Assembly (NCBI GenBank): GCA_963678275.1
Contig: OY782765.1
Coordinates: forward strand, 6,758,001-6,822,000
Direction: 5' to 3'
Source of the DNA: G963677445 sp963678275
GTDB lineage: Bacteria > Bacteroidota > Ignavibacteria > Ignavibacteriales > Melioribacteraceae
DNA: 64,000 nucleotides
Both the position numbers and the translations under genes were made by a program. Below are positions 25,630-34,912 of the stretch, one piece after another; positions within the stretch are counted from its first letter, which is position 1; every line of letters begins with the position of its first letter. The notes beneath the pieces were generated by a model. That model was given only the letters and a program-made list of their open reading frames with translations. It was not told where the DNA came from and ran no database searches.

Positions 25630-26289
25630 ATGGTTAGAAAAATTATTTTACTACTGGCTATATTTTGTTTTTGTCTTACATCGAATAAACTGTATGCCGC
25701 AGCCGGTTTATTCTTTGAAGAAGAAATATCTGCTGAGGCGACAAATAACATCATTGATGATAATGGGGAAGTGAATACAACTTTCGAAATTAACGGATAT
25801 TCAGAAGATACCGATCCTCTTTCAGTGCCGAAAAAAGATTTGGATATTTATTTCAGTGTGTCTGAAATAAACGGGGATTCAGTTTCAGTAGATATTACAC
25901 TTTACCCGGCTGACGCTGAACTTATTATTGACGGAAAGCCATTCGAAAATAATCAGCTTATCCCTTTAGCAGCGGGAAATCATAAACTGCAGGTTATGAA
26001 AACGGGGTATTCAACCTTAGACACAATAATAACGGTATCACCCGAAAACAAAGAGTTTTATTTCAAATTATCCGCTATCGCGCCTGTGATGATTGAAATA
26101 TTGACCGTACCCCTGCATGCCCAAATTATGCTTGACGATAAGCCGGAGGGTTATTCAAATACCTCTTTGCACAGGTACCCGGGAAAATACACATTAAAAA
26201 TTAAAAAACCCGGATATAAAGTTATTGAACAGGAAATTGAAATATCGGCGGATGGCAAAAAACAATTTTTCTTCCGGTTAAAAAGATAG
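25630..26289 (+). CDS. Exported PEGA-domain protein
   Basis: A 219-aa exported protein with a signal peptide (about 1-25). Two PEGA domains follow: residues ~88-140 (PADAELIIDGKPF ... LAAGNHKLQVMKTGY) and ~150-215 (PLHAQIMLDDKPEGYSNTSL ... YPGKYTLKIKKPGYKV). PEGA domains are beta-sandwich modules of surface or periplasmic proteins, often tied to the cell wall or S-layer. No catalytic part. It stands alone between a terminator and the tRNA. Confidence 0.85.
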   Translation: MVRKIILLLAIFCFCLTSNKLYAAAGLFFEEEISAEATNNIIDDNGEVNTTFEINGYSEDTDPLSVPKKDLDIYFSVSEINGDSVSVDITLYPADAELIIDGKPFENNQLIPLAAGNHKLQVMKTGYSTLDTIITVSPENKEFYFKLSAIAPVMIEILTVPLHAQIMLDDKPEGYSNTSLHRYPGKYTLKIKKPGYKVIEQEIEISADGKKQFFFRLKR

Positions 26290-26368
26290 CCGTTTTTTTA
26301 TTTTATGATATAAAACAGGGGGGAGTAAGCGAAGAGAGAATTTTACAGAGTAAATTTCAGGCATAAAA

Positions 26369-26391
26369 AAAGGACAGTATCACTGTCCTTT
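26369..26391 (-). terminator. Terminator of tRNA-Leu
   Basis: Nine-bp arms AAAGGACAG and CTGTCCTTT around a 5-nt loop, followed on the minus strand by a T-run (26365-26371), right behind the tRNA 3' end. Confidence 0.88.
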
Positions 26392-26394
26392 GTG

Positions 26395-26478
26395 TGCCCG
26401 GAACAGGAGTCGAACCTGCACCCACTTGCGCGGACTAGACCCTGAACCTAGCGTGTCTACCAATTCCACCATCCGGGC
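26395..26478 (-). tRNA. tRNA-Leu (anticodon CAG)
   Basis: Minus-strand cloverleaf with acceptor GCCCGGA/TCCGGGC and discriminator A, D arm TGGAATTGGTAGACA, anticodon stem CTAGG/TCTAG with loop TTCAGGG giving CAG, a class-II variable arm and T arm GGTTCGACTCC. It aligns with E. coli tRNA-Leu(CAG). The CCA end is not encoded. The flanking 26290-26630 gap holds nothing else, and no integrase gene uses this site. Confidence 0.96.
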
Positions 26479-26630
26479 AAATATCAGACCCCAAATAAAA
26501 GGAATTTTTGAAAGATAATCAACTAAAATCTGACGGAGATTTTTTTCTTTAAGATGCTTTTCATCTATTTTTAGTATATTTCATAGTTTGATATGAAATA
26601 GTATGTGTAGAATTAGATAATGGATTTCAA

Positions 26631-28376
26631 GTGTTTAAGAAGATTCTTGATTTTGTCAGCAAACTGACAGGTAAAAAAGAAACAGAGGTAAAAAAAGAGG
26701 AGCGAAAAGGATTTGAGAAAAGAGATCCTGAAGTAAAACCCAAAGAAGCGTCGAAACCAAACAGGGATAGAAGCAGGGAAAATAGAGGAAGGGAAACACA
26801 AGGTAAGAGGAAAGTTCATTCAGATGCAGGGACAGATCAAAAGCCTCGATGGAGACAGACCGATTATGTCGTTGAACCTGAGGAGGGAAAAACCAGGTTT
26901 CATGATTTGGGACTTCCGGACAGAATAATGCACGCGATTGCCGACCTTGATTTTAAGTATTGCACCCCGGTTCAGGCTGAAGTGCTCGTAAAAACTTTAA
27001 AGGGACAGGACGCGACAGGGCAGGCGCAGACAGGAACCGGAAAAACAGCAGCCTTTTTGATAACCATTCTTAACTATCTTCTAAGAAATCCGATAAGAGA
27101 TAAACGTCCTCCGGGAACTCCGCGCGCTTTAATTCTTGCTCCTACGAGAGAGCTTGTTATTCAGATTGCGGCTGACGCCGAAAAGCTTGCCAAGTATTTA
27201 CGGGTAGGCATTCAGGCGGTATATGGCGGTATGGATTATAAAAAGCAGAAACGCAACCTTCAGAGAAGGGTTGATATTGTTGTCGCTACACCGGGCAGGC
27301 TGCTGGACTTCCACGGCCAGCATGATATACACTTGAGCAAGATTGAAATTCTTGTTCTTGATGAAGCGGACAGAATGCTTGATATGGGATTTTATCCCGA
27401 TATGAAAAAAATTGAAAGACGAACTCCTCCTAAAGCAAAAAGACAGACTCTGCTTTTCAGCGCGACTATTCCCGACGAAGTTAAAAGAATTTCTTCGAAC
27501 TGGACTAAAGACCCGGTGAATGTTGAAATTGAGCCTGAGCAGATAGCCGTTAAGACAGTCGAACAGGTGGTATATATTACTACAACCGATGAAAAGTTTG
27601 ATCTGCTTTTTAATATTGTCCGGAAAGAGGATGTCAGCAAAGCGATAATCTTTGTAAACAGGCGTACTGAGGCAAAAAGACTCTCGGCAAAAATATCCAC
27701 CATGGGATATGCCTGTAAAGAATTATCGGGGGATGTCGATCAGAAAAAAAGACTCAGGACTTTGAAGGAGTTTAAAGAAGGCAAACTTCAGATGATTGTA
27801 GCGACCGACGTCGCGGGCAGGGGAATTCATATTGACGGTATCTCACACGTTTTTAATTTTAATCTTCCATCTGATCCCGAAGATTATGTCCACCGAATCG
27901 GTCGGACCGGTCGGGCGGGACATGAAGGTAAGTCAATTAGTTTTGCCTGCGAAGATGACGGCTTTTATATTCCGGCAATTGAGGAATTTATTGGTTGCAG
28001 CCTGCATGTGGAATACCCTGATGAATCTCTGCTAAAACCTTTTGAAGCTCCGGAACAAAAAAACAGTGAGGGTGATAAAAAGCCTGAACAAAAAAACGTG
28101 AAAGAGAACAGCAAACCGCGCAATAAAAGAGACGCGGGAAACAGGAGGAATAAAACCCAGGAGCAACAGGGTAAAAAAAAACCTCCGCGTCAACGAACCG
28201 AAAGGAAGACTAAAACAGAAATTTCTGTTGTTCCCAAAACCGCGACAGAAACAAAGGACTCAAATCCGGTAAATCTTCCCGTCTCATTGCGTATTTCGGG
28301 ACGAGGTCCGATACAGAATAAAATCAGGGTCAGGGGGGCGAATGTACAGCAGAAAATGTCGCTCAAGAGAAGATAG
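26631..28376 (+). CDS. DEAD-box ATP-dependent RNA helicase (RhlE/RhlB type)
   Basis: A 581-aa cytoplasmic helicase. Core motifs in order: AQTGTGKT (132-139), PTREL, ATPGR, DEAD (244-247), SAT, and the C-lobe motifs VATDVAGRGIHIDG and YVHRIGRTGRAG. The core is flanked by a charged N-terminal extension of about 85 residues and a strongly basic, Lys/Arg/Gln-rich tail (about 470-581), both likely RNA-binding and disordered. The start is a GTG (MFKKILDFVSKLTGKK); the ATG at 26620 is out of frame. It would act in RNA unwinding, such as ribosome assembly or mRNA decay. Confidence 0.92.
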   Translation: MFKKILDFVSKLTGKKETEVKKEERKGFEKRDPEVKPKEASKPNRDRSRENRGRETQGKRKVHSDAGTDQKPRWRQTDYVVEPEEGKTRFHDLGLPDRIMHAIADLDFKYCTPVQAEVLVKTLKGQDATGQAQTGTGKTAAFLITILNYLLRNPIRDKRPPGTPRALILAPTRELVIQIAADAEKLAKYLRVGIQAVYGGMDYKKQKRNLQRRVDIVVATPGRLLDFHGQHDIHLSKIEILVLDEADRMLDMGFYPDMKKIERRTPPKAKRQTLLFSATIPDEVKRISSNWTKDPVNVEIEPEQIAVKTVEQVVYITTTDEKFDLLFNIVRKEDVSKAIIFVNRRTEAKRLSAKISTMGYACKELSGDVDQKKRLRTLKEFKEGKLQMIVATDVAGRGIHIDGISHVFNFNLPSDPEDYVHRIGRTGRAGHEGKSISFACEDDGFYIPAIEEFIGCSLHVEYPDESLLKPFEAPEQKNSEGDKKPEQKNVKENSKPRNKRDAGNRRNKTQEQQGKKKPPRQRTERKTKTEISVVPKTATETKDSNPVNLPVSLRISGRGPIQNKIRVRGANVQQKMSLKRR

Positions 28377-28470
28377 CGGGATAAAACAATAAAAAACAGC
28401 AACAAACAGTAAAATACTTGACAAATTGGCAGTAAAATTGTAACTTCCGAATGAGATAACCGGAGGAATC

Positions 28471-29217
28471 ATGGATACTGCCAATAGTACATTTTCACTT
28501 CTTATTCCCTCGTTCAGCAACAGGGATGATTTTTTTGAAAATTTAATTTCGCAGGAAAAACCTGCGGCCAACCTGATAAGACTTTTCCTTTTCCTTTTTC
28601 TTTTTACTTTTTTTTACGGCGCTGCCATGGGGAGCTATCACAGCGTTCTTCAGGCTCTTTCGGCCGGAATTAAACTGCCTGTATTATTTTTGCTGGTGCT
28701 CCTTATCTGTTTTCCCGCTTTTTATATTATTCAGTATATACTCGGCAGCAAACTTTCAATTGTCCAGATGTTATCGGTTATTCTATCTGGTTTTGTGATG
28801 ACAGCTACAATAATGGTTTCATTTATTCCTGTTATTGTATTTTTTCTGCTGACCGGCGGGAATTATTATTTCCTTCAGCTTCTTCATATCGCGGTAATTG
28901 CTCTTTCCGGATTATTCGGGATGAAAAATGTTGTCGACGCGCTGCAGTATGTTTGTGATAAGAAAGAAATATATCCAAAAACCGGGGTGAATGTTTTCAA
29001 ATTCTGGCTTGTAATTCTTCTTTTTGTCGGTATTCAGCTTGCATGGAATCTGCGTCCTTTTCTCGGCGACCGTGGAGAACCTGTTCAAATTTTCAGAAAA
29101 TATGAAGGCAACTTTTACGCGGCTCTTATATATTCTGTAAATCAACTGGTGAAAGGAGAGAAAGAACCTGTGAAGAGGGAGGAGATAAGAGTGCCATTCC
29201 TTGAAGGAGAAAATTAA
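28471..29217 (+). CDS. Polytopic membrane protein of unknown function
   Basis: A 248-aa inner-membrane protein with about six hydrophobic segments (about 32-50, 67-90, 95-112, 115-135, 140-155 and 185-200). Near the end it has WNLRPFLGDRGEPVQIFRKYEGNFY, a 'RPFxG...FR..EGNFY' signature shared by a group of uncharacterised bacterial membrane proteins. A CGGAGGA ribosome site precedes the ATG, with a TTGACA box at 28418-28423. Its stop overlaps the start of the HTH gene by one base, so they are coupled. Confidence 0.75.
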   Translation: MDTANSTFSLLIPSFSNRDDFFENLISQEKPAANLIRLFLFLFLFTFFYGAAMGSYHSVLQALSAGIKLPVLFLLVLLICFPAFYIIQYILGSKLSIVQMLSVILSGFVMTATIMVSFIPVIVFFLLTGGNYYFLQLLHIAVIALSGLFGMKNVVDALQYVCDKKEIYPKTGVNVFKFWLVILLFVGIQLAWNLRPFLGDRGEPVQIFRKYEGNFYAALIYSVNQLVKGEKEPVKREEIRVPFLEGEN

Positions 29218-29444
29218 TGGACAATGAAATTATGACCCTTGAGGAGGTGGCCGGATATCTGAAGCTTAAACCGCAGACTATTTACACCTGGGCCCAGGGT
29301 AAAAAAATCCCTGCCGCTAAACTTGGAAAGGAATGGAGATTTAAAAAATCGCTGATTGACAGATGGTTTGACCAGCATATTGATTCCAGGTTTAATGATC
29401 TGCTGGATAAGGATGAGATAAAAGAGGAAAGTGAGGATAACTGA
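29217..29444 (+). CDS. Small helix-turn-helix protein, excisionase/MerR type
   Basis: A 75-aa DNA-binding protein with a winged-helix domain of the excisionase family: MTLEEVAGYLKLKPQTIYTW, then GKKIPAAKLGKEWRFKKSLID. The tail is acidic. Despite the family name there is no integrase or phage gene nearby. Its one-base overlap with the membrane-protein gene suggests the two function as a pair, possibly a membrane protein with a cytoplasmic DNA-binding partner; that is inference. Followed by a shared terminator. Confidence 0.85.
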   Translation: MDNEIMTLEEVAGYLKLKPQTIYTWAQGKKIPAAKLGKEWRFKKSLIDRWFDQHIDSRFNDLLDKDEIKEESEDN

Positions 29445-29486
29445 TTTTAAAACCATGCCGATGGTGAGGCAGGGTATATAATAAAA

Positions 29487-29511
29487 AACCCCCGCTTCTG
29501 ACGGGGGTTTG
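29487..29511. terminator. Bidirectional terminator between HTH gene and rpoD
   Basis: Arms AAACCCCCG and CGGGGGTTT around a short loop, with an A-run on the left that gives a T-run for the minus-strand sigma factor gene. It serves both convergent genes. Confidence 0.9.
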
Positions 29512-29515
29512 AAAT

Positions 29516-30373
29516 TTATCCGAGATAAACCTTTAGATTTTTACTTCTCGAAGCGTGCCTTAATCTGATGAGAGCTTTCTCCTTGATCTGGCGTACCCTT
29601 TCACGGGTAAGATTCAGCATCTCGCCTATTTCTTCAAGGGTGGCTGAATGTTCGGAATCAAGTCCGAAATAGAGCCTGATTACTGTGGCTTCACGTTCGG
29701 TAAGTGTAGAAAGAGCTCTGTCAATATCTTTGCGCAGTGAATCATCCATCAGCGAAGTATCGGGCAGCGGCTGATCGTCGCTGGTCATAATATCCAGCAG
29801 GCTGTTTTTGTCGTCACCTTCTTTTATAGGCGCGTCGACAGAGACGTGACGTCCCGAAATTTTCAGGGCGTAATCAACTTCATCCGCGTCCATATCAAGC
29901 TCTTTGGCTATTTCAGCCGCGCTGGGTGATCTTTCAAATTCCTGCTCAAGGGTATTATAAGCCTTTTTAATTTTTGTCAGCGCTCCGACACGGTTGAGAG
30001 GCAGCCTGACCATCCTCGCCTGATCGGCTATTGCCTGCATAATCGACTGGCGTATCCACCAAACTGCATAAGAGATAAACTTGAATCCTCTGGTTTCATC
30101 AAATCTTTTTGCAGCTTTAATCAATCCAAGGTTGCCTTCATTTATCAGGTCACCCAGGGAGAGGCCTTTGTTCTGATACTGTTTGGCCACACTCACAACA
30201 AATCTGAGATTTGCCTTTGTAAGTTTTTCCAGGGCTTCCTGGTTGCCTTCTCTAATCATTTCGGCCAGTCTTATCTCATCTTCCGAAGTGATAAGGTCTA
30301 CCTTTCCTATCTCCTGAAGATATTTATCAAGTGACTGACTTTCACGATTGGTATATTGTTTTGTTATCTTCAC
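29516..30373 (-). CDS. rpoD: Primary RNA polymerase sigma factor, Bacteroidota type
   Basis: A 285-aa sigma-70-family housekeeping factor. Seen: region 1.2 (ESQSLDKYLQEIGKVDLIT), region 2 (NLRFVVSVAKQYQNKGLSLGDLINEGNLGLIKA, then FDETRGFKFISYAVWWIRQSI), region 3, and region 4 ending in the HTH LEEIGEMLNLTRERVRQIKEKAL. Region 1.1 and the long non-conserved insert of proteobacterial RpoD are absent, as in Bacteroidota, where promoters have a distinctive -7 element. This is one of the best taxonomic markers in the window. Confidence 0.95.
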   Translation of the reverse strand: MKITKQYTNRESQSLDKYLQEIGKVDLITSEDEIRLAEMIREGNQEALEKLTKANLRFVVSVAKQYQNKGLSLGDLINEGNLGLIKAAKRFDETRGFKFISYAVWWIRQSIMQAIADQARMVRLPLNRVGALTKIKKAYNTLEQEFERSPSAAEIAKELDMDADEVDYALKISGRHVSVDAPIKEGDDKNSLLDIMTSDDQPLPDTSLMDDSLRKDIDRALSTLTEREATVIRLYFGLDSEHSATLEEIGEMLNLTRERVRQIKEKALIRLRHASRSKNLKVYLG

Positions 30374-30684
30374 GTAAACACCCCGACGATTAAAACATTA
30401 ATTAAATAAATCTTTTTCTTCCCGCTATTTATACAATGTATCTATACCATTTGTTCTTTTCCGGGTGATTAGATATATTTGTTTTATGATACAACTGAAT
30501 ATTTCTATCTGTCACACCGTTTCCAACAAAAGGTTTGATTGATTGCAGTTTTTTGAAATTTAGCATCCTGCAAATATCGGTATTTTAAGATGAATTATCA
30601 ATCAGTTTATCGAAAAAATTTAACAAAGGAATCCTTCCTCAGGTTCCTTATAAAACTATTTATTTACAAATTATCGAATTCCCG
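30374..30684. other. Divergent promoter region between rpoD and the carboxypeptidase operon
   Basis: A 311-bp AT-rich gap. It must carry both promoters; I see no palindrome, riboswitch or RNA gene. A GAATCCTTCCTCAGGTTCC stretch (about 30630-30648) has weak dyad symmetry only. Confidence 0.45.
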
Positions 30685-32184
30685 ATGAAAATATTAAGCA
30701 AAATATTTATACTCCTTTTTCTACTTATAATTTTAGACGGATGCGGCAGCCATTCGGTTGTATCCCGCTTCAATCCCAATCCGGAAATCAATCTTCTGGC
30801 AGAAAATATCGACAAAATTTTCAGTGATCCCGCTTTTTCACACGCTCACTGGGGAGTTGAAATAAAATCGCTCCAGGATGGAAAAATATGGTATAGCAGA
30901 AATAATAATAAGATGTTCATGCCCGCTTCAAATGAGAAGATTCCCACTACCGCCGCCGCGCTGAAGATACTTGGGCCGGATTTTAAATTTACCACTACAT
31001 TATATTCTTTCGGCGAAATAAGGGATTCTGTTCTTCATGGCGATCTTATTGTTGTCGGCAATGGTGATCCGACCATTTATTCCAGGTTTTATGAAACTCC
31101 TCTGGAAGTGTTTAACTGCTGGGCAGATTCATTAAAAAGCTGCGGAATAAATAAGATTGATGGGAATATAATCGGGTATGATAATTTATTCGATGAAAAC
31201 CCGATCGGATATGGATGGTCGCACGGGGGGCTGGACGCATGGTATTCAGCCGAGGCAGGGCCGTTAAATTTTAATGAAAATTATATCGATCTTAAAATTG
31301 AGCCTGACCCTGAAACGGGAAAAGCGAAAATTACCCCCAATGTGGAAACCGGCTATATTGAAATAGAAAATAATACTATGGTTTGTGATACCGGAAGGGG
31401 AGGAATTTTAGTATCGAGAGAATATGGGGGAAATAAAATAGTTGTTTCAGGGATAATAAAAAGTGACCGGAAAGCATTCGAAAGGTCGCCGACAATAACA
31501 AACCCGACTCATTTTTATGTTACAGTTCTCAGGGAAACTTTTATTTCGAATGGCATTGAGGTTGCGGGAAAAGCGCTCGATTGTGATGATATCGGGATGA
31601 ATGATTTCCAGCCGCAGCCTGAAGCTGTTTTGCTTGTCCATCATTCAGCTCCTCTCAGCGATATATTAAAAATGCTGATGAAGAGGAGCCAGAACCTTTT
31701 TGCCGAAATAATGCCGCGGGCTATTTCACTTGAAGTTAACGGACGGGGAAGTTTTTGGATGGGGAAAAAGGTTATAGCCGAACTTCTCGAGAGCTGGGGT
31801 ATTCCGCAAGATTCATATGCCTATATGGATGGATCGGGACTTAGCAGGTATAACTATATTTCTCCCTCTATACTGGTAACGATACTCGAAAAAATGAGAG
31901 AGGACCAGCATTATCCGTTATGGAAAGATTTTCTTCCTGTCGCCGGGGTTGATGGCACCCTCAGACGAAGAATGAAAGGAACGAGCGCTGAAGGTAAAGT
32001 TTTCGCGAAAACCGGGACAATATCAAATGTCAGGGCTCTTTCAGGTTATACCACTACCGCGGATGGTGAAGAGATTGTCTTTTCTTTTATTGTAAACGGA
32101 CACCTGTTAAGCAGTTACGATACAGAACTAATCACAGACAAAGTTTTGGAACTGATTACTTCTTTCAGCAGGAAAAATTCCTGA
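30685..32184 (+). CDS. dacB: D-alanyl-D-alanine carboxypeptidase/endopeptidase (PBP4 family, S13), lipoprotein
   Basis: A 499-aa cell-wall enzyme that trims or cleaves peptidoglycan cross-bridges. The lipobox LDGC puts the lipidated Cys at residue 20, so it is membrane-anchored in the periplasm. All three penicillin-binding motifs are present: SNEK (82-85, catalytic Ser and Lys), SQN in LMKRSQNLFAEIM, and KTGT in FAKTGTISNVRALSGY. First gene of a four-gene operon with gaps of 2, -1 and -1 bases. Confidence 0.93.
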   Translation: MKILSKIFILLFLLIILDGCGSHSVVSRFNPNPEINLLAENIDKIFSDPAFSHAHWGVEIKSLQDGKIWYSRNNNKMFMPASNEKIPTTAAALKILGPDFKFTTTLYSFGEIRDSVLHGDLIVVGNGDPTIYSRFYETPLEVFNCWADSLKSCGINKIDGNIIGYDNLFDENPIGYGWSHGGLDAWYSAEAGPLNFNENYIDLKIEPDPETGKAKITPNVETGYIEIENNTMVCDTGRGGILVSREYGGNKIVVSGIIKSDRKAFERSPTITNPTHFYVTVLRETFISNGIEVAGKALDCDDIGMNDFQPQPEAVLLVHHSAPLSDILKMLMKRSQNLFAEIMPRAISLEVNGRGSFWMGKKVIAELLESWGIPQDSYAYMDGSGLSRYNYISPSILVTILEKMREDQHYPLWKDFLPVAGVDGTLRRRMKGTSAEGKVFAKTGTISNVRALSGYTTTADGEEIVFSFIVNGHLLSSYDTELITDKVLELITSFSRKNS

Positions 32185-32186
32185 AG

Positions 32187-33137
32187 ATGACACAGCTTAT
32201 AAAATTTAAGAGCAATTTTGATCAGGCTTTTAACCTCGCTGCCGAAGAACATTTTGTAAGAAACTTTGATCTTGATAAAGAATATATTTTTATCTATCAA
32301 AATGATTCTTCGGTGATAATTGGTAAAAACCAGAATATTTTTGAGGAGATTAATTTCGAACTTGCCGCCTCAATGAATATCCCTGTATTTCGCAGGATTT
32401 CGGGGGGCGGAGCGGTTTATCATGATCCGGGCAATATCAATTTTGCTTTTTTTACCCGTTTTGAGCAGCGGAAATTTAATAATTACGCCGTTTTTATGGC
32501 TCCGGTCATTGAAGCGTTAAATGACATCGGAGTGCCTGCCGAGTTTAATGAACGGTATGATATTGTGGCGGGAGGAAAAAAAATTTCGGGCAATGCCCAG
32601 TTTACAAGCCGAAACAGGATGATGAGCCATGGTACTCTGCTTTTTGATTCCGATCTTGATCTTTTGAACAGAATACTAAAACCTGATTTGGGTGAAATTG
32701 AATCCAGGGCCACAAAATCGGTCAGAAGCAGTGTTTCAAATGTTACGGAGTTTACGGGGAAAGAATTTTCGCTTGAAACATTTATTGATATTATTACAAA
32801 TTCCTTCCGCAGGGAATTTGGAGATTTGGGTGTTTATATTGTTAATGATGATGAGATGGAACTGATTGAAAAACTCGCCGGGGAAAAATACCGAAGCCGG
32901 GAATGGATTTATGAACGTTCACCATCTTCCAGAATGCAAATGCCGGTCAGCTCTCAGAACGGGGAAAATAAACTGACGATTTTTCTGGAGAAGGGAAGAA
33001 TAGAGAAAATCGGCGCTGAATCTCAGGCGCTTAAAAATTATATTATTAAGCTCGAAAAAAAATATTCTGGCAAAGTTCTGAATTTTGATACATATAAGGT
33101 TATAAACGAATATTTAACAGCTTCGGGGGAAATTTAA
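32187..33137 (+). CDS. lplA: Lipoate-protein ligase A
   Basis: Attaches lipoate to E2 and H-protein domains, activating it as lipoyl-AMP. The 316-aa protein carries the family motifs RRISGGGAVYHDPGNINFAF, the catalytic lysine region DIVAGGKKISGNAQ and HGTLLFDSD, plus a C-terminal accessory domain. It is cytoplasmic. The next ATG overlaps its stop (TAATG). Its presence between two periplasmic hydrolases points to co-transcription rather than one pathway. A DUF116 gene lies 1.8 kb downstream. Confidence 0.93.
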   Translation: MTQLIKFKSNFDQAFNLAAEEHFVRNFDLDKEYIFIYQNDSSVIIGKNQNIFEEINFELAASMNIPVFRRISGGGAVYHDPGNINFAFFTRFEQRKFNNYAVFMAPVIEALNDIGVPAEFNERYDIVAGGKKISGNAQFTSRNRMMSHGTLLFDSDLDLLNRILKPDLGEIESRATKSVRSSVSNVTEFTGKEFSLETFIDIITNSFRREFGDLGVYIVNDDEMELIEKLAGEKYRSREWIYERSPSSRMQMPVSSQNGENKLTIFLEKGRIEKIGAESQALKNYIIKLEKKYSGKVLNFDTYKVINEYLTASGEI

Positions 33138-34366
33138 TGAAGAACATAAATTTTATTTTTCTTAGCGTGTTGTTTATCCTGATTCTTTCAGGATGTAACC
33201 AAAAGGAAAACCATGTGAAAAAATTACACAAAGAAGCGGTAACTCTTGATTCCCATGTTGATACTCCACTCAGGCTGGTTAATGGCAAATATAATTTTGC
33301 CGAAAGGCATAACGCTTTTATCACGAGGAGTAAAATTGATCTTCCACGGATGCTCGAAGGTCAGCTTGACGCTGTTTTTATGGCGGCTTATGTCGGGCAG
33401 GGTCCCCTGACAGATTCAGGATTTATTAAAGCGGAGGACCGGGCTTTGAAGCTGATAAGCAAAATTAAAGAAACGATAGAAGAAAATCCCGATAAGCTTA
33501 TGGCTGCTTTCAGTTCCGAAGACCTGATAAAAGCAGTGAAGCAGAATAAAACCGCTGTTTATATCGGAATTGAAAACGGACATGTTCTGGGTAATAAAAT
33601 AGAAAATCTTTACCGGTTTTATGACCTGGGAAGCAGGTATGTTACTCTTTGTCACGTAAAAAATAATCTTATCTGCGATTCTTCAAATGATGAAAATGGT
33701 CCTGTGCATAACGGCTTAAGCGCTTATGGCCGCGAGCTGGTATCTGAAATGAATAAAATCGGGATGATGATAGATGTATCCCACATTTCAGATAAATCTT
33801 TTTATGATGTTATTGAATTAAGTAAAACACCTTTAATCGCCTCACATTCATGTGCCCGGGCGGTCTGTGATAATCCGCGTAATATGACCGACGAGATGAT
33901 AAAAAAACTTGCCGAAAACGGGGGTGTCATTCAGGTTTGCCTTTACGAGGAATATGTTAAAAAAGGATCAAAAAATAAAGAGCGTGATTTAGCGAGGAAG
34001 GCATTAAGGAAAAAATATGGCTCGTGGGATTCACTTTCTGAAGAAAAAAGAGAGGAGTTCAGTAAGGAATGGTACGATCTTGATAACCGATTTGTAAAAA
34101 GCGGAGCTACTGTCAGCGATCTCGTGGATCATATTGATCATATCGCCGGTATTGCCGGAATCGATCATGTGGGAATTGGGAGCGATTTTGACGGTGGAGG
34201 TGGATTAAAGGATTGTTATGATGTCAGTCAGTTAATTAATATCACCGCTGAATTGGTCAGGAGAGGTTATACCGATGAAGAGGTGAAAAAAATATGGAGT
34301 GGAAATTTTATGAGGGTATTTAAATCTGTGGAAGATTATTCAAATAATTTCAGGGAGAATATCTGA
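33137..34366 (+). CDS. Membrane dipeptidase (peptidase M19), lipoprotein
   Basis: A zinc dipeptidase of the renal dipeptidase family, 409 aa, exported as a lipoprotein (lipobox LSGC, Cys 20). Zinc-binding residues are visible in DSHVD (H40, D42), IENGHVLG, DVSHIS, ASHSCARAVCDNPRNM and the terminal GIGSDFDGGG. It would hydrolyse dipeptides, perhaps of cell-wall origin given the neighbouring PBP4 gene; that link is inference. Overlaps lplA and the cupin gene by one base each. Confidence 0.93.
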   Translation: MKNINFIFLSVLFILILSGCNQKENHVKKLHKEAVTLDSHVDTPLRLVNGKYNFAERHNAFITRSKIDLPRMLEGQLDAVFMAAYVGQGPLTDSGFIKAEDRALKLISKIKETIEENPDKLMAAFSSEDLIKAVKQNKTAVYIGIENGHVLGNKIENLYRFYDLGSRYVTLCHVKNNLICDSSNDENGPVHNGLSAYGRELVSEMNKIGMMIDVSHISDKSFYDVIELSKTPLIASHSCARAVCDNPRNMTDEMIKKLAENGGVIQVCLYEEYVKKGSKNKERDLARKALRKKYGSWDSLSEEKREEFSKEWYDLDNRFVKSGATVSDLVDHIDHIAGIAGIDHVGIGSDFDGGGGLKDCYDVSQLINITAELVRRGYTDEEVKKIWSGNFMRVFKSVEDYSNNFRENI

Positions 34367-34728
34367 TGCCGGAAATTATAAGGAAAGGCGCGATAATTGA
34401 GTCGGCCGGCAATAAACCGAAAATAATTGAGGAATTTATCGGCAGGGTTAATTCGGGAGAAGAAAAAATAAGCATTGCCAGAATGAAAAGCCCCGCCGGT
34501 TGGATAGAGCCGGGACAAAAACCAGAATTCCATGAATTTACAATTGTATATAAAGGATTTCTGAAGGTTGAAACAAAAGAGGGTGAATATGAGATTAAGG
34601 AGGGAGAGGTGATTCATTGTTTTCCAGGCGAGTGGGTCAGATACAGCTCGCCCGGAAAAGATGGCTGTGAATATATTGCCATTTGTACACCGGCATTTTC
34701 TCCCGACACTGTAAACAGGGATTCTTAA
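34366..34728 (+). CDS. Cupin-domain protein
   Basis: A 120-aa single-domain cupin. The strands include EFHEFTIVYKGFLKVETKEGEYEIKEGE and the second motif VIHCFPGEWVRYSSPG. The expected metal ligands are only partly present (one His in motif 1: EFHEF), so metal binding is uncertain. No signal peptide. Translationally coupled to the M19 gene (TGATG); last gene before a terminator. Substrate unknown. Confidence 0.82.
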   Translation: MPEIIRKGAIIESAGNKPKIIEEFIGRVNSGEEKISIARMKSPAGWIEPGQKPEFHEFTIVYKGFLKVETKEGEYEIKEGEVIHCFPGEWVRYSSPGKDGCEYIAICTPAFSPDTVNRDS

Positions 34729-34761
34729 AAAAATTATTGAGGGCTTTTTTACATTCTTTTA

Positions 34762-34798
34762 ATCCGGATCAAGCTTCTGTCCGGATACTTTTTTTTAT
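34762..34798 (+). terminator. Rho-independent terminator of the dacB-lplA-M19-cupin operon
   Basis: Arms ATCCGGA (34762-34768) and TCCGGAT (34780-34786), then a tract of eight or more T. Confidence 0.92.
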
Positions 34799-34912
34799 TT
34801 AAAACGTCAAATCATTCAGAACCGGTGATTACTCATCAGATTCTCCTTACTGATCAACTGGCATCCTTTTTGTTCCTTGTATGGTGAAATAAGCACAACA
34901 GGAGTGAGATTC

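Noticed and set aside
29217..29444. Phage or integrative-element remnant, from the excisionase-type HTH and nearby tRNA
   Set aside because: There is no integrase, no repeat of the tRNA end and no other phage gene; the HTH is coupled to a membrane protein instead.
34859..34874. Sigma-54-like site TGGCATCCTTTTTGTT upstream of the DUF116 gene, and a similar one at 28427-28442
   Set aside because: Both have correct spacing, but the nearly invariant -12 GC is GT in each, and such matches are expected by chance in AT-rich DNA.
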